Assembly (NCBI RefSeq): GCF_016757755.1
Contig: NZ_CP068437.1
Location: 3,720,001-3,784,000 of the forward strand
Length of the DNA: 64,000 bases
Reading direction: 5' to 3'
Origin: Shewanella sp. KX20019
Lineage (GTDB): Bacteria; Pseudomonadota; Gammaproteobacteria; Enterobacterales; Shewanellaceae
The position numbers and the translations under genes are program-made. Each line of letters opens with the position of its first letter. Position 1 is the stretch's first letter. Below, in pieces: positions 1-8,615 of the stretch. Under the pieces are notes generated by a model that saw nothing but the letters and a program-made list of their open reading frames with translations, was not told the origin of the DNA and did not search any database.

Positions 1-714
1 TCTCGTTTACTCTCTACCGTAATGGCTGGCACCAACATCATCCAAAGCTTCAGTTTCGAGCTCAGTACCGATGGTGAACCCTTCTATCGCGGCACTGCGG
101 TATTTGGCTACTTTAAAGGTGAAGCACTGAAAGATCAGCTTGGTCTCGATAATGGTAAAGTCACTCAACCTTGGCACGTTGCTAAAGGCATTGCCGCTGA
201 CACCACCGTCAACCTACTGGACAAAGGTGCTCGTCACTTTAATGCTCCAGCAAGCCAACCGCATTACCGTTTGGCCGGTGGCCAGCTTAACTTTATCGAC
301 AGTGTCGAGATTGTTGATAATGGCGGCACAGCAGGTTTAGGTTATCTGTACGCTGAGCGCACGATTGACCCAAGCGATTGGTTCTTCCAGTTCCACTTCC
401 ATCAAGATCCAGTGATGCCTGGCTCACTAGGTGTTGAAGCGATTATTGAAACCATGCAAACTTATGCGATTAGCAAGGATTTGGGTGCGGGCTTTAAAAA
501 TCCAAAGTTCGGTCAAATATTGTCGAACATCAAATGGAAGTATCGTGGTCAGATAAACCCACTGAACAAGCAGATGTCTATGGATGTCAGCATCACTTCC
601 ATCGAAGATGACAGTGATGGCAAGAAAGTCATCACTGGTAATGCCAGCCTAAGTAAAGATGGCCTGCGTATTTATGAAGTGTTTGATATTGCAATCTCTA
701 TCGAAGAAGCCTAA
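1..714 (+). CDS. pfaC: PfaC, polyunsaturated fatty acid synthase subunit, C-terminal end (partial)
   Basis: The frame is open from the first base and ends at 714, so this is the last 237 codons of a much larger protein. The visible part is a FabA-like hot-dog dehydratase domain; the stretch HFHQDPVMPGSLGVEA at about 391-438 matches the FabA motif with the DPVMPG core. In the PfaABCDE system, PfaC carries ketosynthase/chain-length-factor and paired dehydratase domains that act while EPA or DHA is built on ACPs. The pfaD gene downstream supports the call. The ATG at 22 is internal and not a real start. Only the final dehydratase domain is visible; the ketosynthase domains lie outside the window. 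Confidence 0.93.
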   Translation, partial: SRLLSTVMAGTNIIQSFSFELSTDGEPFYRGTAVFGYFKGEALKDQLGLDNGKVTQPWHVAKGIAADTTVNLLDKGARHFNAPASQPHYRLAGGQLNFIDSVEIVDNGGTAGLGYLYAERTIDPSDWFFQFHFHQDPVMPGSLGVEAIIETMQTYAISKDLGAGFKNPKFGQILSNIKWKYRGQINPLNKQMSMDVSITSIEDDSDGKKVITGNASLSKDGLRIYEVFDIAISIEEA

Positions 715-735
715 AAGCTAGGCTTTTTTGCTTAA

Positions 736-768
736 TTAATGACTAAAGGAGAGCGCTTTAGTCATTAA
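736..768 (+). terminator. Hairpin after pfaC
   Basis: A 13-bp perfect stem (736-748 with 756-768, arms TTAATGACTAAAG and its complement) with a 7-base loop lies 22 bases after the pfaC stop. A shorter AAAAGC/GCTTTTTT hairpin overlaps the pfaC stop at 713-729. No long T-run follows the larger stem, so it could be a weak terminator or an mRNA-stabilising structure. Confidence 0.45.
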
Positions 769-813
769 AAGAATTAAGTATTAATTAAGAGAGTAGTGAT
801 TAGAGCTACTTTA

Positions 814-920
814 GGCTGTTTATAACCTCGTGCCGTGCAAGTTTCTGAAACATGGATGTTTCAGCAAAGTCCTCATGGATGAGTTTATGACGTCTTGCAA
901 AGGCACGGTCATAAACAGTC
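814..920. repeat. Structured inverted-repeat element between pfaC and pfaD
   Basis: The outer arms GGCTGTTTAT (814-823) and ATAAACAGTC (911-920) pair. Inside them GTGCC (830-834) pairs with GGCAC (902-906), and TGCAAG (836-841) pairs with CTTGCA (894-899). The interior holds two further hairpins, CTGAAAC/GTTTCAG (845-851/858-864) and CTCAT/ATGAG (872-876/879-883), each enclosing or adjoining ATGGAT. This looks like a palindromic extragenic repeat or miniature mobile element rather than a simple terminator. Copy number in the genome cannot be seen here. Confidence 0.6.
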
Positions 921-964
921 TCACACTGAACTAAAAGAATAAATTATTAAGGGTCTTAAATATA

Positions 965-2593
965 ATGAATCCTACGACAACAAACGAAATGCTATCTCCG
1001 TGGCCATGGGCAGTAAATGAGTCCAATATCAGCTTTGATGCCACTGTGATAGAACAACAGCTTAAAGACTTTAGCCGTGGCTGCTACGTGGTCAATCATA
1101 GTGATAAAGGCTTTGGCATTGCCCAAACTGCCGATCTAGTCTCCGAGCAAGCGGCCAACAGCAACGCACTGCCTGTCGCAGCATTCACCCCCGCCCTTGG
1201 CACTGAGAGCTTAGGTGACAGCAACTTCCGCCGCGTTCACGGCGTAAAGTATGCCTACTACGCTGGCGCAATGGCTAACGGAATCTCATCAGAAGAGCTC
1301 GTAATCGCACTTGGACAAGCTGGTATTCTATGCTCGTTTGGCGCAGCAGGTCTTATCCCTAGCCGAGTGGAAGCGGCCATTAACCGTATTCAGAAAGCAC
1401 TGCCGAACGGCCCTTACATGTTTAACCTTATTCATAGCCCAAGTGAGCCAGCGCTAGAGCGTGGCAGCGTTGAGCTATTTTTAAAGCATAAGGTGCGCAC
1501 TGTTGAAGCATCTGCCTTTTTAGGCCTGACACCACAAATTGTCTATTACCGTGCCGCAGGTCTTAGCCGTGATAGCCATGGCAATGTGGTTATCGCTAAC
1601 AAGGTGATCGCCAAAGTCAGCCGTACTGAAGTGGCTGAAAAATTCATGATGCCAGCGCCAGATAAAATGCTGCAAAAATTGGTCGATGATGGTTCAATTA
1701 CTAGCGAACAGATGGAACTGGCACTCACCGTACCCATGGCTGACGACATCACTGCTGAAGCGGACTCTGGTGGTCATACCGATAACCGTCCATTAGTGAC
1801 CTTGTTACCGACTATTTTAGCGCTGAAAGATGAGATCCAAGAGAAGTATCAGTACCCAACACCTATCCGTGTTGGCTGCGGTGGCGGCGTTGGTACACCC
1901 GATGCGGCACTAGCGACCTTTAACATGGGCGCGGCTTACATTGTTACTGGTTCAGTCAACCAAGCTTGCGTTGAAGCGGGGGCAAGTGAGCATACGCGTA
2001 AGTTGCTTTCGACCACTGAGATGGCCGATGTGACTATGGCTCCAGCCGCTGACATGTTCGAGATGGGCGTAAAACTGCAAGTCGTTAAGCGCGGCACGCT
2101 GTTCCCGATGCGTGCCAACAAGCTGTATGAGCTTTACACCCGTTATGACTCTATCGAAGCTATTCCAACTGCTGAGCGTGAGAAGCTTGAGAAGCAAGTA
2201 TTCCGCTCAACACTTGATGAGATTTGGGCTGGTACAGTGGCACACTTCAATGAGCGAGATCCTAAGCAGATTGAGCGCGCCGAGGGCAACCCTAAGCGTA
2301 AGATGGCACTCATCTTCCGCTGGTATCTAGGGCTTTCTAGCCGCTGGTCAAACTCAGGTGAATCAGGCCGTGAAATGGATTACCAGATCTGGGCTGGCCC
2401 AGCACTGGGTGCATTCAACCAGTGGGCTAAAGGCAGCTATTTAGATAACTACCAAGACCGTAATGCCGTCGATGTAGCCAAACACCTGATGTATGGTGCA
2501 GCCTACCTTAATCGCGTTAATAGCTTAACATCACAGGGCGTTAAGTTGCCGACTCAATTACTACGCTGGAAGCCGACACAAAGAATGGCGTAG
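965..2593 (+). CDS. pfaD: PfaD, enoyl reductase of the PUFA synthase
   Basis: 542-aa protein of the PfaD/2-nitropropane-dioxygenase-like TIM-barrel flavoprotein family. It is the stand-alone enoyl reductase acting on intermediates of the EPA/DHA polyketide-type synthase. Visible family features include the ADSGGHTDNRPL stretch and the glycine-rich flavin/phosphate-binding segment GCGGGVGTPDAA followed by GAAYIVTGSVNQ. Length is typical. The gene follows pfaC in the usual order but is separated by 250 bp that contain a structured repeat, so it may have its own promoter. The ATG at 965 has only a weak upstream AGGG. Confidence 0.95.
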   Translation: MNPTTTNEMLSPWPWAVNESNISFDATVIEQQLKDFSRGCYVVNHSDKGFGIAQTADLVSEQAANSNALPVAAFTPALGTESLGDSNFRRVHGVKYAYYAGAMANGISSEELVIALGQAGILCSFGAAGLIPSRVEAAINRIQKALPNGPYMFNLIHSPSEPALERGSVELFLKHKVRTVEASAFLGLTPQIVYYRAAGLSRDSHGNVVIANKVIAKVSRTEVAEKFMMPAPDKMLQKLVDDGSITSEQMELALTVPMADDITAEADSGGHTDNRPLVTLLPTILALKDEIQEKYQYPTPIRVGCGGGVGTPDAALATFNMGAAYIVTGSVNQACVEAGASEHTRKLLSTTEMADVTMAPAADMFEMGVKLQVVKRGTLFPMRANKLYELYTRYDSIEAIPTAEREKLEKQVFRSTLDEIWAGTVAHFNERDPKQIERAEGNPKRKMALIFRWYLGLSSRWSNSGESGREMDYQIWAGPALGAFNQWAKGSYLDNYQDRNAVDVAKHLMYGAAYLNRVNSLTSQGVKLPTQLLRWKPTQRMA

Positions 2594-2621
2594 CGCTTCA
2601 TTACTTCATCTGTAAAACAAT

Positions 2622-2662
2622 AAAGCCACTGATGACTAGAATAGTTACCGGTGGTTTTTTTT
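2622..2662 (+). terminator. Probable pfaD terminator
   Basis: AAAGCCAC (2622-2629) pairs, with one G-U, with GTGGTTTT from 2651 and is followed by an eight-T run. The loop is long (about 21 nt) with an inner ACTA/TAGT pairing. It lies 28 bp after the pfaD stop. Confidence 0.65.
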
Positions 2663-2824
2663 GTTCCCGCAAAAGCTCGCCACTCTGTATTTAATAATCA
2701 TTCATGAATTCAGCTATGAGGTGGAGGTTTTTATATTATTGATGATATGTTACCTCAAGATAAAAAGGTAATCGGCATCGGTTGCCCTAATTAATAGCTA
2801 TTACTGATTTTTGTCTGGAGAGTC

Positions 2825-3370
2825 ATGTTTACATTGGAAGTAGAAAAAGGCCTAGTTCTTGCGCTTGTTGAGCAATCATTTGCTCCAAGGTATTTTGAAA
2901 TTGTATCCAAGGAGAAAGCGCACTTGAGTCAGTGGCTAGCTTGGCCATTACATGCTAATAGCGAGGATTTTTTTAAACATTTCATTACTCGGTCTTTGCT
3001 CGATTACGCTGAGGGGAAGTCATTAGTTTGCGCCATGGTTTATGAAGGTAAAGTCGTCGGCAATGTGAGTCTTAACACGATCAGCCAGTCACTTAGAAAG
3101 GCTGAGATTGGCTATTGGCTCAGCGCTGAATACCAAGGTAAAGGCATTGTCAGTAAATCCGTCAGCAAGCTAATCAATGTTGCCTTTACCAAGCTAGGCT
3201 TAGAGAAAATTGAAATTATGGCTGCGGTAGAAAATAGTGCTAGCCGCCGAGTGGCTGAACGCTTAGGTTTTAATTTAGAGGGGGTGATCACCCAAGCTGA
3301 AAATCTAAATGGTCGATTTTATGATCACGCCGTATATGGGCTGAACTCGTCCACATTTATTGCCGCCTAG
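2825..3370 (+). CDS. GNAT-family N-acetyltransferase (RimJ/RimL type)
   Basis: 181-aa GNAT acetyltransferase. Motif A is visible as the EIGYWLSAEYQGKGIVSKSV region with the Q-G-K-G acetyl-CoA pyrophosphate loop, followed by NSASRRVAERLGF near the C-terminus. This is the pattern of RimJ/RimL-type enzymes that acetylate protein N-termini or small amines. The substrate cannot be inferred. The ATG at 2825 is preceded by GGAGAG at ideal spacing. A fragment of a second GNAT gene follows immediately, so this locus probably once held two tandem acetyltransferases. Confidence 0.88.
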   Translation: MFTLEVEKGLVLALVEQSFAPRYFEIVSKEKAHLSQWLAWPLHANSEDFFKHFITRSLLDYAEGKSLVCAMVYEGKVVGNVSLNTISQSLRKAEIGYWLSAEYQGKGIVSKSVSKLINVAFTKLGLEKIEIMAAVENSASRRVAERLGFNLEGVITQAENLNGRFYDHAVYGLNSSTFIAA

Positions 3371-3372
3371 CT

Positions 3373-3579
3373 CTGCAGCAACAAGGAAGGGGTTATGCTA
3401 TAGAGTCGACATTTGCTGTGCTCAGTTTTGCTGAAAATACGTTAGGATTGTCGGCGGTTCATGCGCTGGTTGATCGTAACAATATCGCCTCGGTTAAGGT
3501 TTTCGATAACACAGGCTTTCAGTTTATTGAGCTAGCGGCTTTAACATCGGTATTTATCGTATCAACTTGTAGTAGATAG
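3373..3579 (+). pseudogene. C-terminal remnant of a second GNAT acetyltransferase
   Basis: The frame from 3373 encodes QQGRGYAIESTFAVLSF, then LSAVHALVDRNNIASVKVFD and NTGFQF, and stops at 3577-3579. This is the motif A to motif B region of a GNAT protein (Q-G-R-G-Y-A loop, then N.AS.KV.....GF). There is no start codon or N-terminal half. It begins three bases after the stop of the intact GNAT gene and is in the same reading frame (2825 and 3373 differ by a multiple of 3 plus 2, so a shift is needed to join them). The best reading is a deletion-truncated neighbour gene. Confidence 0.7.
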
Positions 3580-3612
3580 AAGTAATACTAAACAATATAA
3601 AGGTAGGGACAA

Positions 3613-4035
3613 ATGGAATTTACTCAATCTAGCTTTCAATATTTCTTTGCTCATTTCTATGGAATGTTCATTAATGTGATGAGTTATTGTGTCACGGCTG
3701 CAATTTTTCATTACTTCTTACTACCAGAAAGCGAACAATTTGACATCTGGTACATCTTAATTATGACAGCAGGGGTTATTCATTATTTGATAACAATATA
3801 TCGAGAAGGGTACAAGGTTATAAAGCTCACAGAAAATGAGTTTATCTATCAAGATAACAAAAATATTCAAAGATTTTCTTGGGACAATTTTGAAGGCTAC
3901 AAAGTCTCTAGAATGATCCCCTATGACATCATTATTAAAAATAAGAAATACGGTAAAACTAAGTTTAGTTATTTTACATTTTCACTTACACAAAGAAGAC
4001 AAATCCTCTCGCTCCTACAAAGTAAGTGCAATTAA
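3613..4035 (+). CDS. Small membrane protein, YcxB-like/PH-like C-terminus
   Basis: 140 aa with two predicted membrane segments (about residues 18-38 and 45-62), followed by a soluble region with ITIYREGYKVIKLTENEFIYQD and a tryptophan-containing FSWDNFEGYKVS stretch. That order, two helices and then a small PH-like beta domain, resembles YcxB-type proteins. No function is assigned. The ATG at 3613 is preceded by AGGTAGGGA, a good ribosome site. The gene is AT-rich and stands beside decayed DNA, so it may be an acquired gene. Confidence 0.65.
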   Translation: MEFTQSSFQYFFAHFYGMFINVMSYCVTAAIFHYFLLPESEQFDIWYILIMTAGVIHYLITIYREGYKVIKLTENEFIYQDNKNIQRFSWDNFEGYKVSRMIPYDIIIKNKKYGKTKFSYFTFSLTQRRQILSLLQSKCN

Positions 4036-4901
4036 AAAATCACTTTTGTCATTATCACCTCAAAAGTAGCGGGTAGGATACTGTCGATATCACAATAAAG
4101 TTGTATGACTTATCCAGCGGTAAAGAAGTTCTAATTTACTCACCGGAATTCACCACTAAGCTTAAACAAGCTGCAGAAGTCCATTTTGGTGGTTACGCTT
4201 TAACTTTGACGACCGATTTATAGGGATAGTCAATCAGTTTTGAAAGCAAGCCTTAGGGCTTAAATGTGTACGCTCAGAGGAAGCTTGGCATTCGAGATAT
4301 TATCACTTAGAACCAGTTCCAGACTAAATGCCACTGTTTTACGCTGTAAAGCCCCTGAGACATGATTTTAATGAATCCAAACTAATTAACCTAGAAAAAA
4401 GCCAACAACTATCAGTATGTTGGCTTCCTTAAAGGCGAATACAAAAACTAAACGTTGCGCCAATGCTGAACTCAGTGATCTCATAGGGTAAATTGTAGTA
4501 TCTCACCCGAGCTGTGGCAGCCCATTGTGGGTAAACTGATCGTTGGTTTGCAAACTAGCGTACCAATCGGTACCGTCATCGCGACTGCGCAATTAACAAC
4601 TATAAAGATCAGCACTTTAACTATTGGAAACTCTCTGCTACTGCGGAGCATCAATATGCAAATACAGCTAAACACCTAACCATTCCTGGTTGTTATCCGC
4701 CAAAGACTCTCAAAAATTACCTAAACATCGCCACCAATAAACATTAACTAGTCCATTCTCGTCAGCCGGATTACGCGCCCTACAATCACTATTGCCCCCT
4801 AACTTAAGACAAGCGAATTACCTAGCCACTGCTACAATTAAATAAAACAATCGTCAGTACAATGCATTAAAAGTACTAACAACATAGGCATCTAATAGCA
4901 A
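4036..4901. other. 866-bp degenerate region with gene remnants
   Basis: No intact gene is seen. Two stretches look like former coding DNA. 4077-4223 (+) encodes a 48-codon tail including TIKLYDLSSGKEVLIYSPEF and ending in a stop. 4559-4747 (+) encodes about 62 codons containing NNYKDQHFNYWKLSATAEH and PPKTLKNYLNIATNKH before a stop. Neither has a start or ribosome site. They could be tails of the same or different dead genes; no family is recognised. Confidence 0.5.
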
Positions 4902-6527
4902 TTGAAAGCACTTAGCTTCAATCAAATTCAAATTCGGGTATTTACGATCATCGTAGTGGTGTTCACTTCTGTTGTTTTTAGTTATCGTATTTGGGTACAA
5001 ATACCGCAGCTTGAAGACACTATGATAAAGCTATCTGAACGAGAGATCAGTAGCCTAATGTTTGGTATCGAACGCATGAATAAACCGATGATTACTCTTA
5101 ACTATGATTATGCGGTTTGGGATGAAACCTATGAGTTTGTACTACAACCAAACTCTGTTCATAGTCTGCAATATTTGCATGAAAACTTTCTCAATGACAC
5201 ATTCGTTCGATTAGAAATAGACGCTGTGTTTATATTTGATACTCAATCTAATCTCTTATACTCAAAAGGCTATCACCATAAAATTCAGCAAGAGCTTCAA
5301 TTCGATTTATATCGCTTCGACAAGTATCCTGAAAATAAAATATTAACCGACACCCCCTATAACGGCACTCAGGTGATACCTAAAACGGGTGTTATATCTA
5401 CCCTTTCTGGAGCCGCGTTTTATAGCTCAACCCCCATACTCGTTTCAGATAAGAGCTTAGCCTCCAATGGTTTTCTAGTGTTTATTCGACTTATTGACCA
5501 GGAGTTTATCGACGAAATGTCCCTCTTCACTGCAACGCCCGTGACGATGGAACCTATTGACGGCAAAAGTGAAATTGAGGGAGTTAAAGATTTAGATGCT
5601 GAAATAGAGCTAACCAAGATAGTGCCATTCAGCCAAAGACTCATTAGAAACACCAAGGGGGAGCCGACCCTCATCGTCACCGTGTATCACTCCAATAGAA
5701 AACCACCTTCAATCTGGGGAATGGGTCTGCTGAGCATTGTTTTTGCGATGATAGCCCTATTAGTCACCGTTTACCTTCTGCTCGCTGGGTTTATTATTCG
5801 CCCAGTGCAACGTCTGGCAAAAAATGTCAAAGCGATGGATAAAAGGCAGCGATATAAGCAACTTCCCAACAACTACATTATCGCTGAGCTAAGAAATATA
5901 GCATTTCATTTCAATGCACTTATGCTTACTGTGCAGAGACAGAACACTTTATTGAGCCAGCAAGTCTACGTTGATGAATTAACCCAAATTGCTAACCGTC
6001 GTGCATTTGAATTGCATCTAGAAAGTCAGGTTCAGTTATTAAGGCGACAAAGTATTGGCTTCACCTTGCTCTTAGCAGATATTGATTATTTTAAGCAATA
6101 TAACGATACATTAGGTCACGTAAAGGGGGATGAAGCATTGAAAGCGGTGGCGACTTTACTGGAGCAACATTTTAAACGTGCAGAGGATATGTGCGCACGC
6201 TTTGGCGGTGAAGAGTTTATTATGCTCTACAGTGATATTCCATTCGCTGCACTTGAACGTAAGCTGTTAGAAATATTAGATTCACTGCAAACTTTAGCCT
6301 TACCTCACCCTAGCTCAGATGTGGCAGATCATCTCACCGTGAGCTTTGGTGTCTGCCAAGTTTTACCATTACCAACAACCTCCTACAATGCAGACGGCTT
6401 CATCACGGGAAAACAGATTACTGAAATGGCTGATAAGGCGCTTTATCAAGCGAAAAAAAATGGAAGAAATCAATATTATAAAGTCACGATTACAGCCAAT
6501 CAACTCCCTCTCACAAATCAAGACTAA
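4902..6527 (+). CDS. Membrane diguanylate cyclase (CHASE4-like sensor, HAMP, GGDEF)
   Basis: 541 aa. There is an N-terminal membrane helix (about 12-30), a periplasmic CHASE4-like region (about 45-265, with the DYAVWDETYEFV segment typical of that fold), a second helix (about 272-295), HAMP (about 295-345) and a GGDEF domain (about 355-530). The active site is GGEEF at 435-439, and an RxxD inhibitory site (RAED, 426-429) sits at the right distance. It should therefore make c-di-GMP and be product-inhibited. The start is TTG at 4902 with no strong ribosome site; the first helix begins about 12 residues later, so the start cannot be much further downstream. The ligand is unknown. Confidence 0.9.
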   Translation: MKALSFNQIQIRVFTIIVVVFTSVVFSYRIWVQIPQLEDTMIKLSEREISSLMFGIERMNKPMITLNYDYAVWDETYEFVLQPNSVHSLQYLHENFLNDTFVRLEIDAVFIFDTQSNLLYSKGYHHKIQQELQFDLYRFDKYPENKILTDTPYNGTQVIPKTGVISTLSGAAFYSSTPILVSDKSLASNGFLVFIRLIDQEFIDEMSLFTATPVTMEPIDGKSEIEGVKDLDAEIELTKIVPFSQRLIRNTKGEPTLIVTVYHSNRKPPSIWGMGLLSIVFAMIALLVTVYLLLAGFIIRPVQRLAKNVKAMDKRQRYKQLPNNYIIAELRNIAFHFNALMLTVQRQNTLLSQQVYVDELTQIANRRAFELHLESQVQLLRRQSIGFTLLLADIDYFKQYNDTLGHVKGDEALKAVATLLEQHFKRAEDMCARFGGEEFIMLYSDIPFAALERKLLEILDSLQTLALPHPSSDVADHLTVSFGVCQVLPLPTTSYNADGFITGKQITEMADKALYQAKKNGRNQYYKVTITANQLPLTNQD

Positions 6528-6619
6528 ATAATGCTAGTGGCATAAATATGAGTATGCCCGACCTCTGTTATGCTTTAATTCGGTCTGCTGATGATTCCTA
6601 TGCTAATTAAAAAGAAAGG

Positions 6620-7648
6620 CTAATAATGGTAACTAATACTGGCGGCACCATAGTTAGTGTCTGAGATTTGCCCCTCATGCTGCGGACTGCCACGAAGTGT
6701 TGCAAATAGAATTCCCCAACTGCCCCAACGCATCGCAAACCCCATACTCAGCTGGCCTTGCTCATGAATAAGCTCTACTGAGTGACTATCTTTAAAGGTA
6801 TTGCCATCAATAGTGATGTCATTGAGTACGTAGCTACCGTATGCTGACATATAGAACATCCAATTAAACCCTCTATCAGACATATAGCCGTAGGGGTTGG
6901 CGCTATGGGAAGCCGTAGGATTGATGCTAGCGTAGGTTTCATCTAGTCCGCTACCGACTCTAAACGTTAATCCAAAGCCTGCGTCGCTGCGCAAATTACC
7001 AATACCAGCCTGACTGTAGAAACTCACATCGGTGGCTATCTGGTTAGAGAGTGCTAGCCGCGCGAAACGATGTAAATACTCAGACTCTATACGAAATACA
7101 GGCTCGTTCTCAAGTTGATGGTCCCAGCCTTGAGGGTTTCTAGCATCAATAACACCATGAATGAGACTTTGTGTTTGCTCAGCTAATGAAGCCGGACCAA
7201 CGACACCGACATCAAGCATTAAGCTGGTCGCAATGTTATTATCGAACTGGCGTAATTTGACCTGCCAAAGTAACACGCCAGCGTACGGCCTATCATCAAG
7301 GATTAATTGATCCGTATCTAGATCAGATGGGGTAAACATTCCCTGAACGATGGCATAGCTGAGAGTATAGTTGCCTTTATCTCCCTGATTAATATAGGTC
7401 CAATCGCTGCTCCATCGCACCCACTCTGGCATATCAATATCATCAAAGCTGGCGATTGGTGCCTTTCCCCACGCGTAACCCACACCGTTACTGTAGCCGT
7501 CATCGGTTGGCTCAAGCACACCGAAAGCATCATTTTCAAAAATGAACTGCCCCCAACTATTTTGCCGAAGAGGTGTTTCTTCAGCTAAAGCAACATAGGT
7601 AACAGAGGAGAGTATAAGAACAAATAATGGACGAATAATTTTTAGCAC
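6620..7648 (-). CDS. LpxR-like (DUF2219) outer-membrane protein
   Basis: 342 aa with a signal peptide ending near ALAEE and a C-terminal beta-barrel ending in Tyr-His-Tyr. The N-terminal ENDAFG and DDGYSNGVGYAWG segments and the later SLIHG...GWDHQLENEP region match the lipid A 3'-O-deacylase LpxR/DUF2219 family, whose catalytic residues come from an Asn-Asp pair, a Ser/Thr and a His. The family removes the 3'-acyloxyacyl chain of lipid A in the outer leaflet; activity here is inferred. The start is GTG with a weak ribosome site. The next gene upstream on this strand is a lipoprotein. Confidence 0.8.
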   Translation of the reverse strand: MLKIIRPLFVLILSSVTYVALAEETPLRQNSWGQFIFENDAFGVLEPTDDGYSNGVGYAWGKAPIASFDDIDMPEWVRWSSDWTYINQGDKGNYTLSYAIVQGMFTPSDLDTDQLILDDRPYAGVLLWQVKLRQFDNNIATSLMLDVGVVGPASLAEQTQSLIHGVIDARNPQGWDHQLENEPVFRIESEYLHRFARLALSNQIATDVSFYSQAGIGNLRSDAGFGLTFRVGSGLDETYASINPTASHSANPYGYMSDRGFNWMFYMSAYGSYVLNDITIDGNTFKDSHSVELIHEQGQLSMGFAMRWGSWGILFATLRGSPQHEGQISDTNYGAASISYHY

Positions 7649-7795
7649 GCTATTTATGAGTTTAATAAAGACATAAAGCTATTATAGGTGACGATTTATG
7701 AAGGGAGAAATGAATAAATAGCATACCATGTTGTTGCTCTCAAAAAACGGTTGAAAGTTGATATTCTCGCAAGAGCATCATCAAGATACTCACGC

Positions 7796-8311
7796 TTAAA
7801 TACGAGTCAACTTTTCCTCTTTCTTAATTCGAATACCTTCATGAGCGAGTTCAACATCAATCTCACAATCAAGCTGCGATTGATCCAGTTTTTCACATCG
7901 ATTGAGTGTCAATCTGTACTGTTCATTTCTCAATGCTGAAAGTACTTCATCGCAAGCAAATGATTTTTGGTTTACCTCTTTAAAACACAAACCTTGCTTA
8001 CTGACTTTCTCTCCGTCTTTGCCGATAAGGTAGTCCCAGTCATCTCCCCATGATTTGATCCTCATGGTGTACTGTTCATTTTCGGTAAAAATGGTCAATT
8101 CAGGCGCAATTTTAACACCAAAATCCATCTCATTAATGGCATAGATCCCAATATCACAGGCTACTGACTCTTGCTGTGTATCTTCACTATAACGGGTTGT
8201 CTCAGCTGCGAGGGCTATCTCAAAAGTCAGATCCTTTTGACATGCAGATAAACAGAGTAGCCCTAAGGCTATAGCAACATACTTAACCGTAATCATTGAG
8301 TACTTATTCAC
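7796..8311 (-). CDS. Predicted lipoprotein of unknown function
   Basis: 171 aa. The N-terminus has a hydrophobic helix followed by the lipobox LSAC, with Cys at about residue 24, so it should be lipidated and attached to the inner or outer membrane. The mature part has four further cysteines (VACDIG, GLCFKE, FACDEV, NRCEKL, LDCEID), suggesting disulphides in the periplasm. The frame opens with GTG at 8311; an ATG five codons in (8296) is the alternative, and neither has a clear ribosome site. No family recognised. Confidence 0.7.
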   Translation of the reverse strand: MNKYSMITVKYVAIALGLLCLSACQKDLTFEIALAAETTRYSEDTQQESVACDIGIYAINEMDFGVKIAPELTIFTENEQYTMRIKSWGDDWDYLIGKDGEKVSKQGLCFKEVNQKSFACDEVLSALRNEQYRLTLNRCEKLDQSQLDCEIDVELAHEGIRIKKEEKLTRI

Positions 8312-8615
8312 TCTTGTAACTATTTGTATCAGATACTAACAAATATAAATGGCAATGTTTAGTACTAAATCTGACGCGGGGACAGATGAGATAAGATATA
8401 ACCTAATGGAATATAGGGTATATTCAGAATAATTATGCACCCAAGCCTAAGTAGGCCATCACATGTGCTATTACAGCACAAATAATCAGCATTATATTTT
8501 AATTTTTTAGAGCTATAAAAGTTAACTGACTCCATTCATGACCGCTTAAACAGAAAGTATAGACACCGAAGTCGCTATACTTAGTCATTGATCGAACTGT
8601 CACTTGCTGTTTAAC

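Noticed and set aside
7751..7939. 62-codon frame on the plus strand opposite the lipoprotein gene
   Set aside because: It lacks a ribosome site and lies opposite a well-supported lipobox-containing gene.
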